A DNA stretch of 64,000 nucleotides. Origin: DATFBY01 sp035253585 (GTDB taxonomy: Bacteria; Gemmatimonadota; Gemmatimonadetes; Gemmatimonadales; Gemmatimonadaceae). Below the pieces are notes generated by a model that had not been told where the DNA came from, ran no database searches, and saw only the letters and a program-made list of their open reading frames with translations. Positions 35,262 to 43,971 of the stretch are shown here, piece after piece (the first letter of the stretch is position 1; each line of letters opens with the position of its first letter). The stretch covers positions 10,171 through 74,170 of the forward strand of contig DATFBY010000149.1 in assembly GCA_035253585.1 (NCBI GenBank), read 5' to 3'. The position numbers and the translations under genes are program-made.

Positions 35262-36455
35262 TCATGCCGGCGGAGGCTGCGGCCCTTGCTGGGCGGGCGC
35301 CTCGGACGGCTGTCTCATTTCCAAAGCCTCCTCGGCCGGGCGCTGCGTCTCCGGCTTCGTCGGCACGGTGTCTTGCGGCCGGGGCCGCATCGGATCAACA
35401 ACGACCGGTGTCACGACAACCAACAGCTCGCTCTCGTTCCGCTGCCAGCGCGTGCTCGAAAAGAGCGCGCCCAGGATCGGAATGTCCTGCAGGAGCGGCA
35501 CACCGGTACGCACTCGTTCCTGCTCGTTGTTGAACAGGCCCGAGATGATCAGGCTCTGACTTCTCCTTACATCCACGGTAGTCTCGATGCGCCGCGTACG
35601 AAAGGCAGGAACGCGAAAACCGGAGATGATGATCGCGTTCCCGAAATCCAGGCTCGAAACCTCCGGCACCAACGTCAGCTTTATCAGCTCGTCGCTCACG
35701 ATTTCGCCCGTGAATCGGAGCTGAATACCGAACTTCTTGTACTCGATGGAAACTCGCGTGCCAGTGACGTCGGCCGACGTACCCTGGACGACCGGAATCG
35801 GGAGCTCGCCACCCGCGAGGAAGGTCGCCGTTTCGCGGTTGCCGGCCAGCACGTTGGGCTCAGCGAGGATCTTGGCCCTTCCCTTTTGCTCCTCCACAGT
35901 CAGAAAGCCCAGGAGCTTGTCGGTGTCGAAGTCCGTCAACACCGTCAAGAACTCGGCTTCGGTAGGGAGAAGGATGTTTCCGTCGTCGTCGAAGACGTTG
36001 TCGCTGCGGAAGATCCCCGTTCCGATGCGAGTGCCGTTGTCACGGAAGAGGAACGAGGCTCCGAGCTCGCGAATCGCGTCGCGACGCACTTCCGCGAACT
36101 TGATGTAAACGGCCAGCTGCATCCGGTCCGAGGGCGAGCGGACCTGGACCCGGAAGTGGTGCCGCCGGCCGCCTATTTCCCAGATGATCGCGTCGGTCTC
36201 GCCCGTCGCACGCGCGTTGATCACGAGGTCGCGCTCCGCCACGACGGCGACGTCGGCCACCTCGGGATTGCCAATGGAGACCTTGGAGATCGAGGTCGAG
36301 GTGGTGACGGGATACGATCGGCCGATCGGCAGATCGATGCGCTGAATCTGCGTCTCCTGCGCGTGGAGCGCGCTCGGCAGCGCGCCCGGCAAGGAGAGCA
36401 GGAGGGCGCCGACGAGCGCTGACGCGAATCGCCGCACGACGCGGGCGAGATTCAA
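35262..36455 (-). CDS. rcpA: Outer-membrane secretin RcpA/CpaC
   Basis: 397 residues from a TTG at 36455 with GGAG upstream; the open frame upstream overlaps cpaB and is ignored. Signal peptide LVGALLLSLPGALPSALHAQ, then a BON-like N-domain and the secretin domain with the signature LKLTLVPEVSSLDFGNAI... and VPLLQDIPILGALFSS near the end, typical of the T2SS/T4P secretin gate. Shorter than many RcpA proteins. It forms the outer-membrane pore for the pilus. C-terminal tail is Pro/Gln-rich. Confidence 0.92.
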   Translation of the reverse strand: MNLARVVRRFASALVGALLLSLPGALPSALHAQETQIQRIDLPIGRSYPVTTSTSISKVSIGNPEVADVAVVAERDLVINARATGETDAIIWEIGGRRHHFRVQVRSPSDRMQLAVYIKFAEVRRDAIRELGASFLFRDNGTRIGTGIFRSDNVFDDDGNILLPTEAEFLTVLTDFDTDKLLGFLTVEEQKGRAKILAEPNVLAGNRETATFLAGGELPIPVVQGTSADVTGTRVSIEYKKFGIQLRFTGEIVSDELIKLTLVPEVSSLDFGNAIIISGFRVPAFRTRRIETTVDVRRSQSLIISGLFNNEQERVRTGVPLLQDIPILGALFSSTRWQRNESELLVVVTPVVVDPMRPRPQDTVPTKPETQRPAEEALEMRQPSEAPAQQGPQPPPA

Positions 36456-36543
36456 GCTGGTGGCTCCGTGTGAGGGGGAGAGAGGGGCTAAGAGGCGGTG
36501 AGACGCTGGCGTTGCGCGGGAGCTACGTAGCTCCGCGCTCGGG

Positions 36544-37449
36544 TCACGGAGACCGTCCGGTCCGCGAGGTGTCCTTCGGAACGCGCTGCTCCTTACGCTC
36601 GGTACCGCGGAAGATCTCCACGACCGAGGAATCGGGACGACGCGGCGGAAGCTGCACGACGACCGTGTTCGGCGCCGCCGGCGCAACACGCAGTGGACGG
36701 GGACGCGGCGCTGGAGCCGCGGCTGCCGGCTGCGCCAACTTCAGCTGCGACAGCACGTCGTTCGACGTCGCGCCGCGCGTCTGGATACTATCCGGATCGC
36801 CATAGCCGCGCAGCACCAGCTGTATGCTTCCCTGACTCATGGCCAGCGCCAGGCGCTCGGCCTCGTCAGGCGTCACCTCGAGCGTGGCGGTGGTCGCGTT
36901 GATCGGACGACCATCGTTCCCGCGCTGGATCTGCGTGCCGACCGACAGCACGCGCATGTTCTCCATGAACACCTTCGAAACCTGGCGCACGTTCGTGGCC
37001 ACGTCGCGAAGCGTCACCAGAACGTCGACGCGGCTGTTCGGCTGAATGAGGCCGCTGAGACCGGCAACGTCATCGATGCGCACCGCCATGGCGCGCTTGC
37101 CCGGCGTGATCTTCACCTCGAGACCCGGTCCGGTTCCCACCGGCGCCAAACGTCCGGGCACGATCGGCTCGCCCTTGAAGATCGGAACACGAGTCACGCG
37201 ACCGAGCACCGAGTCGACGCTGTTGAACGCGCCGGGCGGTACGGTCGGCGAGGGCCAGGGGTTGGTCTCGACCGCCAATCGGTCGATGCTCGCGCCTTCG
37301 GGCAGGTCGCGCGACGCGACGAGCACCGGCATTGTGGCGACGTGGCTGCGTGCCTTGGTCTCTTGCAGCACGCGGTAAACGCCCCACGTGGCAATCGCCG
37401 CCACGGCAATCGCCACGTAGAACATCAGGGTATAGCGTCTGTCAGCCAT
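36544..37449 (-). CDS. cpaB: Flp pilus assembly protein RcpC/CpaB
   Basis: 301 residues. An N-terminal membrane helix (MFYVAIAVAAIATWGVYRVL) is followed by a SAF domain (PVLVASRDLPEGASIDRLAVE) and the RcpC domain KRAMAVRIDDVAGLSGLIQPNSRVDVLVT. CpaB is a periplasmic protein thought to bind peptidoglycan and the secretin. Proline-rich C-terminal tail. The 89-base gap to rcpA holds the leader of that gene. Confidence 0.93.
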   Translation of the reverse strand: MADRRYTLMFYVAIAVAAIATWGVYRVLQETKARSHVATMPVLVASRDLPEGASIDRLAVETNPWPSPTVPPGAFNSVDSVLGRVTRVPIFKGEPIVPGRLAPVGTGPGLEVKITPGKRAMAVRIDDVAGLSGLIQPNSRVDVLVTLRDVATNVRQVSKVFMENMRVLSVGTQIQRGNDGRPINATTATLEVTPDEAERLALAMSQGSIQLVLRGYGDPDSIQTRGATSNDVLSQLKLAQPAAAAPAPRPRPLRVAPAAPNTVVVQLPPRRPDSSVVEIFRGTERKEQRVPKDTSRTGRSP

Positions 37450-37470
37450 TCGACGAAGAGCTCGCTCCCA

Positions 37471-37896
37471 TTACGGGGTGGGCGACCGCTCCCAACGGAA
37501 CGATGCCGCACGAGTCATGAAAAGGGTGTCTTTACCGATGTACTTCACGAGTGGTGTAATCAGCACGAACGGATGGTTCTGTACTCTCACGGTAATGCGC
37601 CCGTTGGTCGCGGTGCTGTCGAGTACCGAGACCATCGAGGTGTCGATCGGCGTGTAGTAGTTCTTCACAACGCCCTTGATCGCCACGACCGCCGCGGCGT
37701 TGCTGGGCTGCGAGTGCACGGATGCGAAGCGCGCGCCCTCACGTACCGCGCCGATCAACTGATTCAGCGTGTATTCAGCTCGACTGAAATCGATGATGGC
37801 GCACACGAGCAATACGAGTATCGGCGTCATCAGCGCGAACTCGAGCACGACCGCGCCATTTTCTTCGCGCCACAGTCGACGCATGGTGGTCCTCAT
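37471..37896 (-). CDS. tadE: TadE-like minor pseudopilin
   Basis: 141 residues from ATG 37896, whose A overlaps the stop of the prepilin peptidase gene; an ATG four codons later with GAGG upstream is equally possible. EENGAVVLEFALMTPILVLLVCAIIDFSRAEY carries the prepilin cleavage Gly, the conserved Glu at +5 and a hydrophobic stretch, the TadE signature. It is processed by the neighbouring peptidase and helps pilus assembly. Confidence 0.9.
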   Translation of the reverse strand: MRTTMRRLWREENGAVVLEFALMTPILVLLVCAIIDFSRAEYTLNQLIGAVREGARFASVHSQPSNAAAVVAIKGVVKNYYTPIDTSMVSVLDSTATNGRITVRVQNHPFVLITPLVKYIGKDTLFMTRAASFRWERSPTP

Positions 37897-38438
37897 CAAG
37901 AGCCGAAGATCACGCCCGGCCACCACGCCACGATTGCCGCCCCGGCGGCAAGTGCCACTCCGTACGGAAGCCGCACCGACGCCGGTGATTCTTTGGCGTC
38001 GTTATGCATCATCGTGCTCGGAGCCGCGATGGCGATGGCCACCGATCGCGCGGAGTTGACCACGCCGCGCGCGCGGACCATCCAAAAGATAGCTAGCGCA
38101 CCGCCGATGAGCGCTGCCAACAACGCGCCCTCGAGCGCACCGGTCACTCCGAGCCAGGCGCCCGAGGCGGAAAACAGCTTCACGTCTCCCGCCCCGAGCA
38201 GGCGCACAATGTGAAACGGAAGCCAGATCGCCAATCCGACTCCAAGACCCGCGACTGCCCGAAGAGCGCCCGCGCTCGCACCAAAGGTCAGAATGGAGTA
38301 CAGCACTCCGCCAATGGCCAACGCGGCGACGATCCTGTTGGGGATCCGTCGAGTCCGCACGTCCGATATGCACGCAGCCAATAACAGCCCTACGAACGCC
38401 AGCCCCGAGATCACCCCGGTCGGCGATCCCGAAAACAT
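37896..38438 (-). CDS. tadV: Prepilin peptidase TadV/CpaA (A24 aspartyl protease)
   Basis: 180 residues, polytopic. The two catalytic aspartates are Asp26 in SDVRTRRIPNR and Asp85 in GAGDVKLFSASGAWLG. It lacks the methylating N-terminal domain of PilD, as is normal for TadV/CpaA. It cleaves the Flp pilin and TadE/TadG-like leader peptides. It follows the pilin gene directly. Confidence 0.94.
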   Translation of the reverse strand: MFSGSPTGVISGLAFVGLLLAACISDVRTRRIPNRIVAALAIGGVLYSILTFGASAGALRAVAGLGVGLAIWLPFHIVRLLGAGDVKLFSASGAWLGVTGALEGALLAALIGGALAIFWMVRARGVVNSARSVAIAIAAPSTMMHNDAKESPASVRLPYGVALAAGAAIVAWWPGVIFGS

Positions 38439-38459
38439 CTTCCGCTCTTGCCGAGCTCG

Positions 38460-38642
38460 TCAGCTCGCGGTCGTGATCTTGTTCGAGAGCGTGTTCAACC
38501 AGCCCGAGATGTTGTTGCGATACGCACCGATCGCCACGATGAGGCCGGCAACCAGGATCGCGATCAACAGGCCATACTCGGCGATGATCGCCCCTTCCTC
38601 GTCAGCGAGGAAATTCCGCGTGAGCGCCTTCAGCTGATGCAT
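38460..38642 (-). CDS. flp: Flp-type pilin
   Basis: 60 residues. The cleavage site is Gly17|Ala18 in DEEGAIIAEYGLLIAIL, with the conserved Glu22-Tyr23 pair of Flp pilins and a 25-residue hydrophobic helix. Mature pilin is about 43 residues. ATG has AAGGAG upstream. It is the first gene of the leftward Tad operon; the 228-base upstream region (38643-38870) probably holds the promoter, but no box was recognised. Confidence 0.95.
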   Translation of the reverse strand: MHQLKALTRNFLADEEGAIIAEYGLLIAILVAGLIVAIGAYRNNISGWLNTLSNKITTAS

Positions 38643-38870
38643 TGTCGTACTCCTTCAGGGTGAGGATGAATTGAACCGCGTGCAGCTCGAGCGATGCCAT
38701 CTCGTCGATGCTGCGAACGAGAGGTGAAGTGCCACGCCGAAGACTCGCGCGCCTCTTTTGCTGCCGAGGGGGGGAAGCAACCTAGCACTCGCCGACTCGC
38801 TCGGGCAAGATGCGTGTCCGTCGCCGCGCGCGGTGTCGGGTGCCATTTTGTCGCCGGTCAGTTCGACCGA

Positions 38871-40484
38871 TTAGTGGCGGTCAATCGTGTCGCGCGGAAC
38901 GTATATCAGGCGGATTGACCTGCCTATCCGGCGAGCCTGATTGAACTTGCGGAGCCACAAGTAACCGTCGTCGATCCGGCCATCCACGATGCCGACCAGA
39001 TACCTTTCGCTCACGGCGATCCAGCCAGTTGCCGCTTGACTCGGTGCAAGCCGATGGTAGGACGCGCCAAGGTGTTGCGTCGGGTCAGCGGTCCCGTAGT
39101 ACGCGACAGTCACGTCTCCAATTCGCCGCTGCCGCAGCTCGTCGCCTAGCCGTAGCAGGTCCTGCCCCCAATCCACGTTGCTGTCGTCCACGAGGCGCTC
39201 GGGACGCCGGCCGCCCAACTCGTTAAAGGCGGGCAGATGGTCCGGATGCGCCCGGACTGCCCCGAACAGCTGCCAGGCGAGCAGCGCTATCACTGCGGCC
39301 CGCGCGACGCGGCTCCGGAGCTCGCCACCTCGCCAGAGATGGTCGACGGCAATGCCTGCCGAAACGGCCAGCAAGGGGTAGAGCGGAAGCACGTACCGGA
39401 CACCGGCATTGATCGAGGAGGGAAGGACCGCCAGGAGCATGGCAATGGCGGCGATCGCCGGCGCAGCCACGACCCACGCCTCGTCTCGGGATCGTCTAAT
39501 GAAGGGAAAGGCCGCTCCCATTGCGGCCAGGAACAGCATCGGCAGCGGTGTCTTCAGCGCCAACACGACCGGGAAGTAATACCACCAGCCAGTGAGACTT
39601 CGCTCGCCGAACAGGTAGCTGGCGTGGCCGATGGCACTGTGATGAATGACCTGATAGATCCCGGCCACTAGCTCCGGAGCCGGCAACGGCATGGTGCCAA
39701 GCCAGCGGAAGGAGAATCGATAGGCAGCCCAGATGGTGAGTATCGAGGCCCAACCGGCGATGCCGAGCCCGCGCGGATAGGAGATGCTCCGCATCGTCGC
39801 ACTTTCCCGACGCCGTCGCGACAGCAGCCACGCTATTGTCAGCCCGGCTGCGCCAACCGGAAAGAACAACACGGTAGACAGCTTGCTGACGACGGCTGCG
39901 CCTAACGAGACGCCTAACAGCACGCTGCGGCGAAGGTCCGGGCGCTCGAGCCAACACCAGTACGCCAGCAAGGAGGCATTCAGCGTCGCGGTGACGGCCA
40001 TGTCGTTCGTGGCCAGCCCTGCATGCGCCAATACAGGCCATGAGCCGGCGAACGCGATGATGGCGCCCAGTGCAGCCGTGTCTCCGCCGAGTCGGCGCGC
40101 CCACACCCACACTGCCACGCACGCGAGGATGAAAAACGGAAGCATTCCCGCGCGAGCGAGCGAGAGATTCTTCGTGTATCCCTCGACGCCGTTCGCGTAG
40201 AGGATGGCGTTCCCCTCTACCCACATCGAGGGCGAGCCTCGTAGCCGATGCCCAGCGAGATACGGCCCGAGGGCGACGGCGGCGCGCGCTAGCGGCGGGT
40301 GCTGCTCTTCAAACGTGAAGCGGCCGTGCTGCCACCACTCCATACCGGCGGCGATGTGACCAGGCTCGTCGTACGTCTGGCTGAACACGCCATACGTGGA
40401 GACGATCGCCAGCGTGGCGATCAGAACGACGGTGAATCCAGCGACGCGTGCGACAGTTGGCGAAGCAGCGCCGGCGTGCGACAC
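38871..40484 (-). CDS. Dolichyl-phosphate-mannose-protein mannosyltransferase-like membrane protein (GT39/PMT_2)
   Basis: 537 residues with about 11 helices over the first 390 residues. TYDEPGHIAAGMEWW and EEQHPPLARAAVAL in the first external loop match the acidic catalytic loop of GT-C PMT/ArnT-like enzymes. A soluble C-terminal domain follows. Such proteins move a sugar from a polyprenyl phosphate to proteins or lipids; pilin glycosylation is possible given the adjacent Tad operon, but that is inference. It ends 228 bases before the pilin start and is read in the same direction. Confidence 0.85.
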   Translation of the reverse strand: MSHAGAASPTVARVAGFTVVLIATLAIVSTYGVFSQTYDEPGHIAAGMEWWQHGRFTFEEQHPPLARAAVALGPYLAGHRLRGSPSMWVEGNAILYANGVEGYTKNLSLARAGMLPFFILACVAVWVWARRLGGDTAALGAIIAFAGSWPVLAHAGLATNDMAVTATLNASLLAYWCWLERPDLRRSVLLGVSLGAAVVSKLSTVLFFPVGAAGLTIAWLLSRRRRESATMRSISYPRGLGIAGWASILTIWAAYRFSFRWLGTMPLPAPELVAGIYQVIHHSAIGHASYLFGERSLTGWWYYFPVVLALKTPLPMLFLAAMGAAFPFIRRSRDEAWVVAAPAIAAIAMLLAVLPSSINAGVRYVLPLYPLLAVSAGIAVDHLWRGGELRSRVARAAVIALLAWQLFGAVRAHPDHLPAFNELGGRRPERLVDDSNVDWGQDLLRLGDELRQRRIGDVTVAYYGTADPTQHLGASYHRLAPSQAATGWIAVSERYLVGIVDGRIDDGYLWLRKFNQARRIGRSIRLIYVPRDTIDRH

Positions 40485-40485
40485 G

Positions 40486-40893
40486 CTATTCCGGAGATCG
40501 GCGCTCGATCCCTTCGAGCGCGCGCTCGGTCCGACGGCGCAGCTCCGCGGTGGCGGTGCGTCGGCGTTGCGCGACGGACAGCGTTCCGTTCCATGCCGCG
40601 GCGATTCCGAGCAATACCCAGGCGGTGAGCGACATGAGGAGCAACGTACGCAGCTGCCACGGCGCGGTGGTGAAACCGACCGGTGCCCAGCGACCGAGCA
40701 GCTCTTCGACTCCGGTCACGCTCCAAAGGAGCTCGACCGCCGAGAGCGCGAAGATCACCAACGAGAGACGCGCAAGCAGACGAGGCATGCGTCCCTCTCG
40801 GCCATAATGTCGTGCCTGACGAGCGGTGACGATTGCCAGGATCAGACCGCTGACCCATTGGATGACACCGGCGATCGGAAGAATCGATCCCAC
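40486..40893 (-). CDS. Small four-helix membrane protein, function unknown
   Basis: 135 residues with four hydrophobic helices and a basic, helical C-terminal tail (AQRRRTATAELRRRTERALEG). It ends one base before the PMT-like gene begins and is probably cotranscribed with it. No family was recognised. Confidence 0.7.
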   Translation of the reverse strand: MGSILPIAGVIQWVSGLILAIVTARQARHYGREGRMPRLLARLSLVIFALSAVELLWSVTGVEELLGRWAPVGFTTAPWQLRTLLLMSLTAWVLLGIAAAWNGTLSVAQRRRTATAELRRRTERALEGIERRSPE

Positions 40894-40912
40894 GTCACAT
40901 CCGAGGAAAGGT

Positions 40913-40940
40913 GAAGGCCGGGCGTGTCGGCCCGGCCTTC
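40913..40940 (-). terminator. Hairpin terminator of the leftward stress operon
   Basis: GAAGGCCGGGC and its complement form a perfect 11-bp stem with a six-base loop; on the minus strand it is followed by ACCTTTCC. It lies just after the DUF3618 gene and before the 40893 gene, so it should end the operon that starts at 44720. Confidence 0.75.
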
Positions 40941-40960
40941 ACATGATGTCGCGGCGACGC

Positions 40961-41476
40961 TCAGTGCGCGAGCGAAGAAGACGACAATGCTGCGCTTTCC
41001 CGCCCCGGTTGATCGCTGCCCAGGAGGGGACCCGAATCGGACCGTCGCACCGACTCATCGAAGCCGACCTTCTGTCCATCTCCGCGAACCGGCTCCGCCC
41101 GCGATGCAGTGACTCCGCTGCGAGAGCCGGCGGGCGCGCCGATCGCTCCCTTGAGCTCTCCAACCCATCCGTCGACGCGCTCGTTGAAGGCCTGTGACAC
41201 ACCCGCGATCAGGCGTGCCGCGAGATCATCGAGCAATCCGCCGACTTTACTGCTCGCGCCGCCAGTGGCCGCGACCGTGGCCGCTGCTGCCTTCACATCA
41301 GCGTTCGACTTTGCGAGCAGGAAACCAGCGCCGAGCGCGAGCCCGAGCGCCGGCCACGGATGGTCACGCACGAGTTGCGCGACGTTCACCTTCCGCTCGA
41401 GTGCTTCGATCGTCTCCGACATGCGCTCTCGCGTCAGCTCGATGTCGCGCCGGACTTCAGCTGTCGTTTCAGCCAT
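40961..41476 (-). CDS. DUF3618-like membrane-associated protein
   Basis: 171 residues. AEVRRDIELTRERMSETIEALERKVN is the DUF3618 signature of a helical N-terminus, followed by a short hydrophobic segment (HPWPALGLALGAGFLLAKS). The C-terminal 80 residues are low-complexity. Genes of this family usually sit next to holin-like and DUF883/YqjD-like genes, as here, and respond to envelope or stationary-phase stress. The start overlaps the upstream gene by 43 bases. Confidence 0.82.
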   Translation of the reverse strand: MAETTAEVRRDIELTRERMSETIEALERKVNVAQLVRDHPWPALGLALGAGFLLAKSNADVKAAAATVAATGGASSKVGGLLDDLAARLIAGVSQAFNERVDGWVGELKGAIGAPAGSRSGVTASRAEPVRGDGQKVGFDESVRRSDSGPLLGSDQPGRESAALSSSSLAH

Positions 41477-41859
41477 TCCTTGTCCTCCTTCAACGTCGCA
41501 ACCGTCTCGTCGGGGACGAGGCGTTCGGATGAGAGCAGCGCCATCCCGCGCAGCGCAAGCCAGAGCGCGATCCCCATCAACAGCAGGGCCATCACGAGCG
41601 CCGCGATCCAGTAGTTATCGCCGAGCCATTGATCGCCGGCCAGCAAAATCAGCCCGGTGAGCAACGCGAGGCCGCCGAGGAGTGCGAGCACTCCGCCAAT
41701 CGCGACCTGCCCACCGCCGACGCTCACGCCACGGATCAGCTCGGCCATCTCGAGCCGCGCCAGCCGGAGCTCGTCGCGCACCAGACGCGCGCCGTCATCC
41801 GCGAGGTCGCGGATGAGCGCACCCATCGACGCGCGTCCGTTGCCTAACGACTCAGCCAT
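41434..41859 (-). CDS. Phage-holin-superfamily 6 membrane protein (YqjE-like)
   Basis: 141 residues. An amphipathic N-terminus (LIRDLADDGARLVRDELRLARLEMAE) precedes two transmembrane helices (about 48-75 and 84-108) and a charged tail. This is the layout of the Phage_holin_3_6/YqjE family; despite the name there is no phage context. It forms a set with the neighbouring DUF3618 and DUF883-like genes. Confidence 0.82.
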   Translation of the reverse strand: MAESLGNGRASMGALIRDLADDGARLVRDELRLARLEMAELIRGVSVGGGQVAIGGVLALLGGLALLTGLILLAGDQWLGDNYWIAALVMALLLMGIALWLALRGMALLSSERLVPDETVATLKEDKEWLKRQLKSGATSS

Positions 41860-41862
41860 CGG

Positions 41863-42441
41863 TCACATGCGCGGACGTCCACCGCGCAGCACCTTGCCCA
41901 GCAGGTAGCCGACGCCGACGGCGACCAGCAATGCACGGCCCGGATTGGCGCGCACTTGCCGCTCGACGTCGCCTTTCATCTTGTCGATGTCGGCGTTGCG
42001 CACCCAGTTGGCGGTGCTCTCCATGCCGTGGGCGAGCGACTCGGATGCGCGATCGAGAGTCCGATCGATCTTCGCGGTGTTGGTGCCCTGACCGAGCTCG
42101 CCGGACGTGCCGACCGAGCCGGTCTGCGCGCTCTGGTGATGAGTCACGCGATCTCTGATTCGCTGCGCGCCATGCTCGAGCTTGTCGGCCAGCGAAGTCT
42201 TCAACTGGCTTGCTTTCTCGCGTGCTTTGCCGCCAGTGGATTGCGTGCGGCCGTAGCCACTCTCCGCCAGGCCAGTCGAGGTGCCGCTCGTGGCGCTACT
42301 CGCGCCGAAGGAGTCCGAGCCGCTCAGATCAGCGCCGCCGGTGCTGCCGGTACTTCCCGAGCTGCCCGCGCCGCTCTCGCTCCCCGTGCCACCGAATCTG
42401 CTCCCCGACGTACCGACGTTCTCGTTCGGATCGTACTGCAT
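41863..42441 (-). CDS. DUF883/YqjD-like membrane-anchored protein
   Basis: 192 residues from ATG 42441, which has AGGGAGAG upstream. The first 80 residues are Gly/Ser/Thr-rich and disordered; the rest is helical and ends in RANPGRALLVAVGVGYLLGKVLRGG, the C-terminal anchor of YqjD/ElaB-type proteins. E. coli YqjD binds ribosomes in stationary phase, but the Gly/Ser-rich N-terminus differs here, so function is not transferred. Confidence 0.8.
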   Translation of the reverse strand: MQYDPNENVGTSGSRFGGTGSESGAGSSGSTGSTGGADLSGSDSFGASSATSGTSTGLAESGYGRTQSTGGKAREKASQLKTSLADKLEHGAQRIRDRVTHHQSAQTGSVGTSGELGQGTNTAKIDRTLDRASESLAHGMESTANWVRNADIDKMKGDVERQVRANPGRALLVAVGVGYLLGKVLRGGRPRM

Positions 42442-42516
42442 CTCTCTCTCCCTTCTCTGAGGCAAAGCGACCACGACTGCACGCTATGTGCCGGGGAGAG
42501 CAGCGTCGCGCGTCGA

Positions 42517-42933
42517 TCAGCAGTAACGCTCGAATGCGCCGGTGAGATCTCTGGCGATCGATTCGGCGGAGCGTCCTTCGATCTGATGTCGTTCGAGCAT
42601 GAACACGACCGCGCCATCTTTGAGCAGCGCAATCTGGGGCGACGATGGCGCGTAGCCCGTGAAGTAGCTTCGCGCTCTCGACGTGGCGTCGAGGTCCTGG
42701 CCCGCGAACACGGTGGTGAGCGACTCGGGCTTCTTGTCGCTCTTGAGCGCGATGGCGACCGCCGGGCGCGCGTTGCGCGCGGCGCAACCACAGATGGAAT
42801 TCACGACGACGAGGGTCGTTCCGCGCGAATCCTTCAGCTTTGCATCCACCGAGTCGGCGGTGCGCATCTCTTCGACGCCGAGCCGTGTGAGCTCCTCGCG
42901 CATGGGCGCGACCAGCCGCTCATCGTATGTCAA
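42517..42933 (-). CDS. Bacilliredoxin BrxA/BrxB-like thiol protein
   Basis: 138 residues of the YphP/YqiW family. The active-site motif is Cys48-Gly-Cys50 in VNSICGCAARNARP. Bacilliredoxins remove bacillithiol from mixed disulfides, so the cell may use bacillithiol; the biosynthesis genes are not in the window. The ATG overlaps the stop of the Cpn10-like gene (ATGA). Neighbour of an OsmC-like peroxidase gene, supporting a thiol/peroxide defence operon. Confidence 0.9.
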   Translation of the reverse strand: MTYDERLVAPMREELTRLGVEEMRTADSVDAKLKDSRGTTLVVVNSICGCAARNARPAVAIALKSDKKPESLTTVFAGQDLDATSRARSYFTGYAPSSPQIALLKDGAVVFMLERHQIEGRSAESIARDLTGAFERYC

Positions 42934-43310
42934 AAGTCCTCCTCGACCACGCCCTCTCGAACGAGCGCAAGAATGCCCGACTGCGGCAGCACGAGATAGC
43001 GTTCATTCTCGAACGTGATCTCCACCGCGGCGCGCCGAAAGAAAAGCGCATAGTCGCCGATCTTCGCCTGCATGGGCAGGAAGCGCGTCTCGCGCGACCC
43101 GGTACGCCACGGCTCATCGCCGGGAACATCGCCTGGGTCGGGGAGTGGAAGGCCGGGCCCGGTGGCGACGATACGCCCACCCTGCACCGCCTGCGTGTCC
43201 ACGGCGGTTGGCGGGAGGTAGAGACCGACCTTCGTACGCTCCTCCCCTTCCTCGGGCGCGATCAGCACGCGATCTCCGACCACGATCAATCGCTTGTCGT
43301 TCTTCCGCAC
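42930..43310 (-). CDS. GroES/Cpn10-like protein with extra internal segment
   Basis: 126 residues, longer than the usual 95. LIVVGDRVLIAPEEGEERTKVGLYLPPTA resembles the Cpn10 N-terminal barrel and mobile-loop region, and GDYALFFRRAAVEITFENERYLVLPQSGILALV resembles its second half; between them an acidic, proline-rich stretch (LPDPGDVPGDEPWRTGSRETR) is inserted. No groEL gene is adjacent. It may be a specialised co-chaperonin or an unrelated use of the barrel. Confidence 0.7.
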   Translation of the reverse strand: MRKNDKRLIVVGDRVLIAPEEGEERTKVGLYLPPTAVDTQAVQGGRIVATGPGLPLPDPGDVPGDEPWRTGSRETRFLPMQAKIGDYALFFRRAAVEITFENERYLVLPQSGILALVREGVVEEDF

Positions 43311-43336
43311 GGAGTCCTCAGTTGTTAGGCACGATC

Positions 43337-43357
43337 AGCCCGCCACCGCGGTGGGCT
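43337..43357 (-). terminator. Hairpin between the membrane-protein gene and the Cpn10-like gene
   Basis: An eight-base-pair stem (AGCCCGCC against GGTGGGCT, one G-T pair) with a five-base loop directly follows the stop codon of the upstream gene. No T-run is visible, so it may be a weak terminator or a processing site rather than a full stop. Confidence 0.45.
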
Positions 43358-43965
43358 CACTCTTCGTGCGCGCGGAGATGCTCTTCGTGGATGGCCTGGG
43401 CCGTGTGCTCACGATGCTCGCGTTTGAGAAGTGCGTAGCGAACGATCTGCACGGCGATCGCCAGGACCGCAGCGAACAGCGAAACCATGAGCAAGCGTCG
43501 GACGATGATGGAACCGACCGAGCCCACCCAGTCGTGCCAATGCGCCGCGGTCGTCCCGAAGCGCTCGAGGCCCAGCGCGGTCAGCAGCCCGCTGGTGAGC
43601 GCATCGGCGATGCCGACGAGCAATCCGAACACGGGAGCGCGCCAGAGCCAGTGGCGGACCGGAAAGTTTCCGAGGTGCGCGGTCGCCAGGCCGAGCACGA
43701 CGAAGAGCCCGAGCACGATGCCGAGCACGAAAACGAGATTGCTTCCCGATACGCCCATCACGGCCCATCGGAAGAGCCGCGACATCACCCCCGCCGCCAG
43801 CGCCATCGGTACGAGCTGGAGCGACAGTCGCCGGAAGAACGCCGGCTCCTGAACGCGCCACTCCACCGTGTGCTGCGGAAAAAAGCGCGACATGAAGGAA
43901 AGATAGATGCCGGGGTCGGTGTTGCGCATTAGGGAGAAGCGAACAGCGGCTGGTAGCAGCGCCAA
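43357..43965 (-). CDS. Polytopic membrane protein in the stress operon, function unknown
   Basis: 202 residues with about four hydrophobic helices (near 45-60, 75-95, 108-130 and 150-180) and a His/Glu-rich, helical C-terminal tail. It starts six bases after the OsmC-like gene and ends 46 bases before the Cpn10-like gene. No family recognised. Confidence 0.7.
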   Translation of the reverse strand: MALLPAAVRFSLMRNTDPGIYLSFMSRFFPQHTVEWRVQEPAFFRRLSLQLVPMALAAGVMSRLFRWAVMGVSGSNLVFVLGIVLGLFVVLGLATAHLGNFPVRHWLWRAPVFGLLVGIADALTSGLLTALGLERFGTTAAHWHDWVGSVGSIIVRRLLMVSLFAAVLAIAVQIVRYALLKREHREHTAQAIHEEHLRAHEE

Positions 43966-43971
43966 GGGCCA

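Noticed and set aside
34157..35533. 458-codon open frame antisense to tadZ
   Set aside because: Same shadow composition and no ribosome binding site; the opposite strand is a conserved pilus gene.
41434..41859. Prophage remnant because of a holin-like gene
   Set aside because: The YqjE/holin-superfamily gene sits in a bacterial stress operon with no phage genes nearby.
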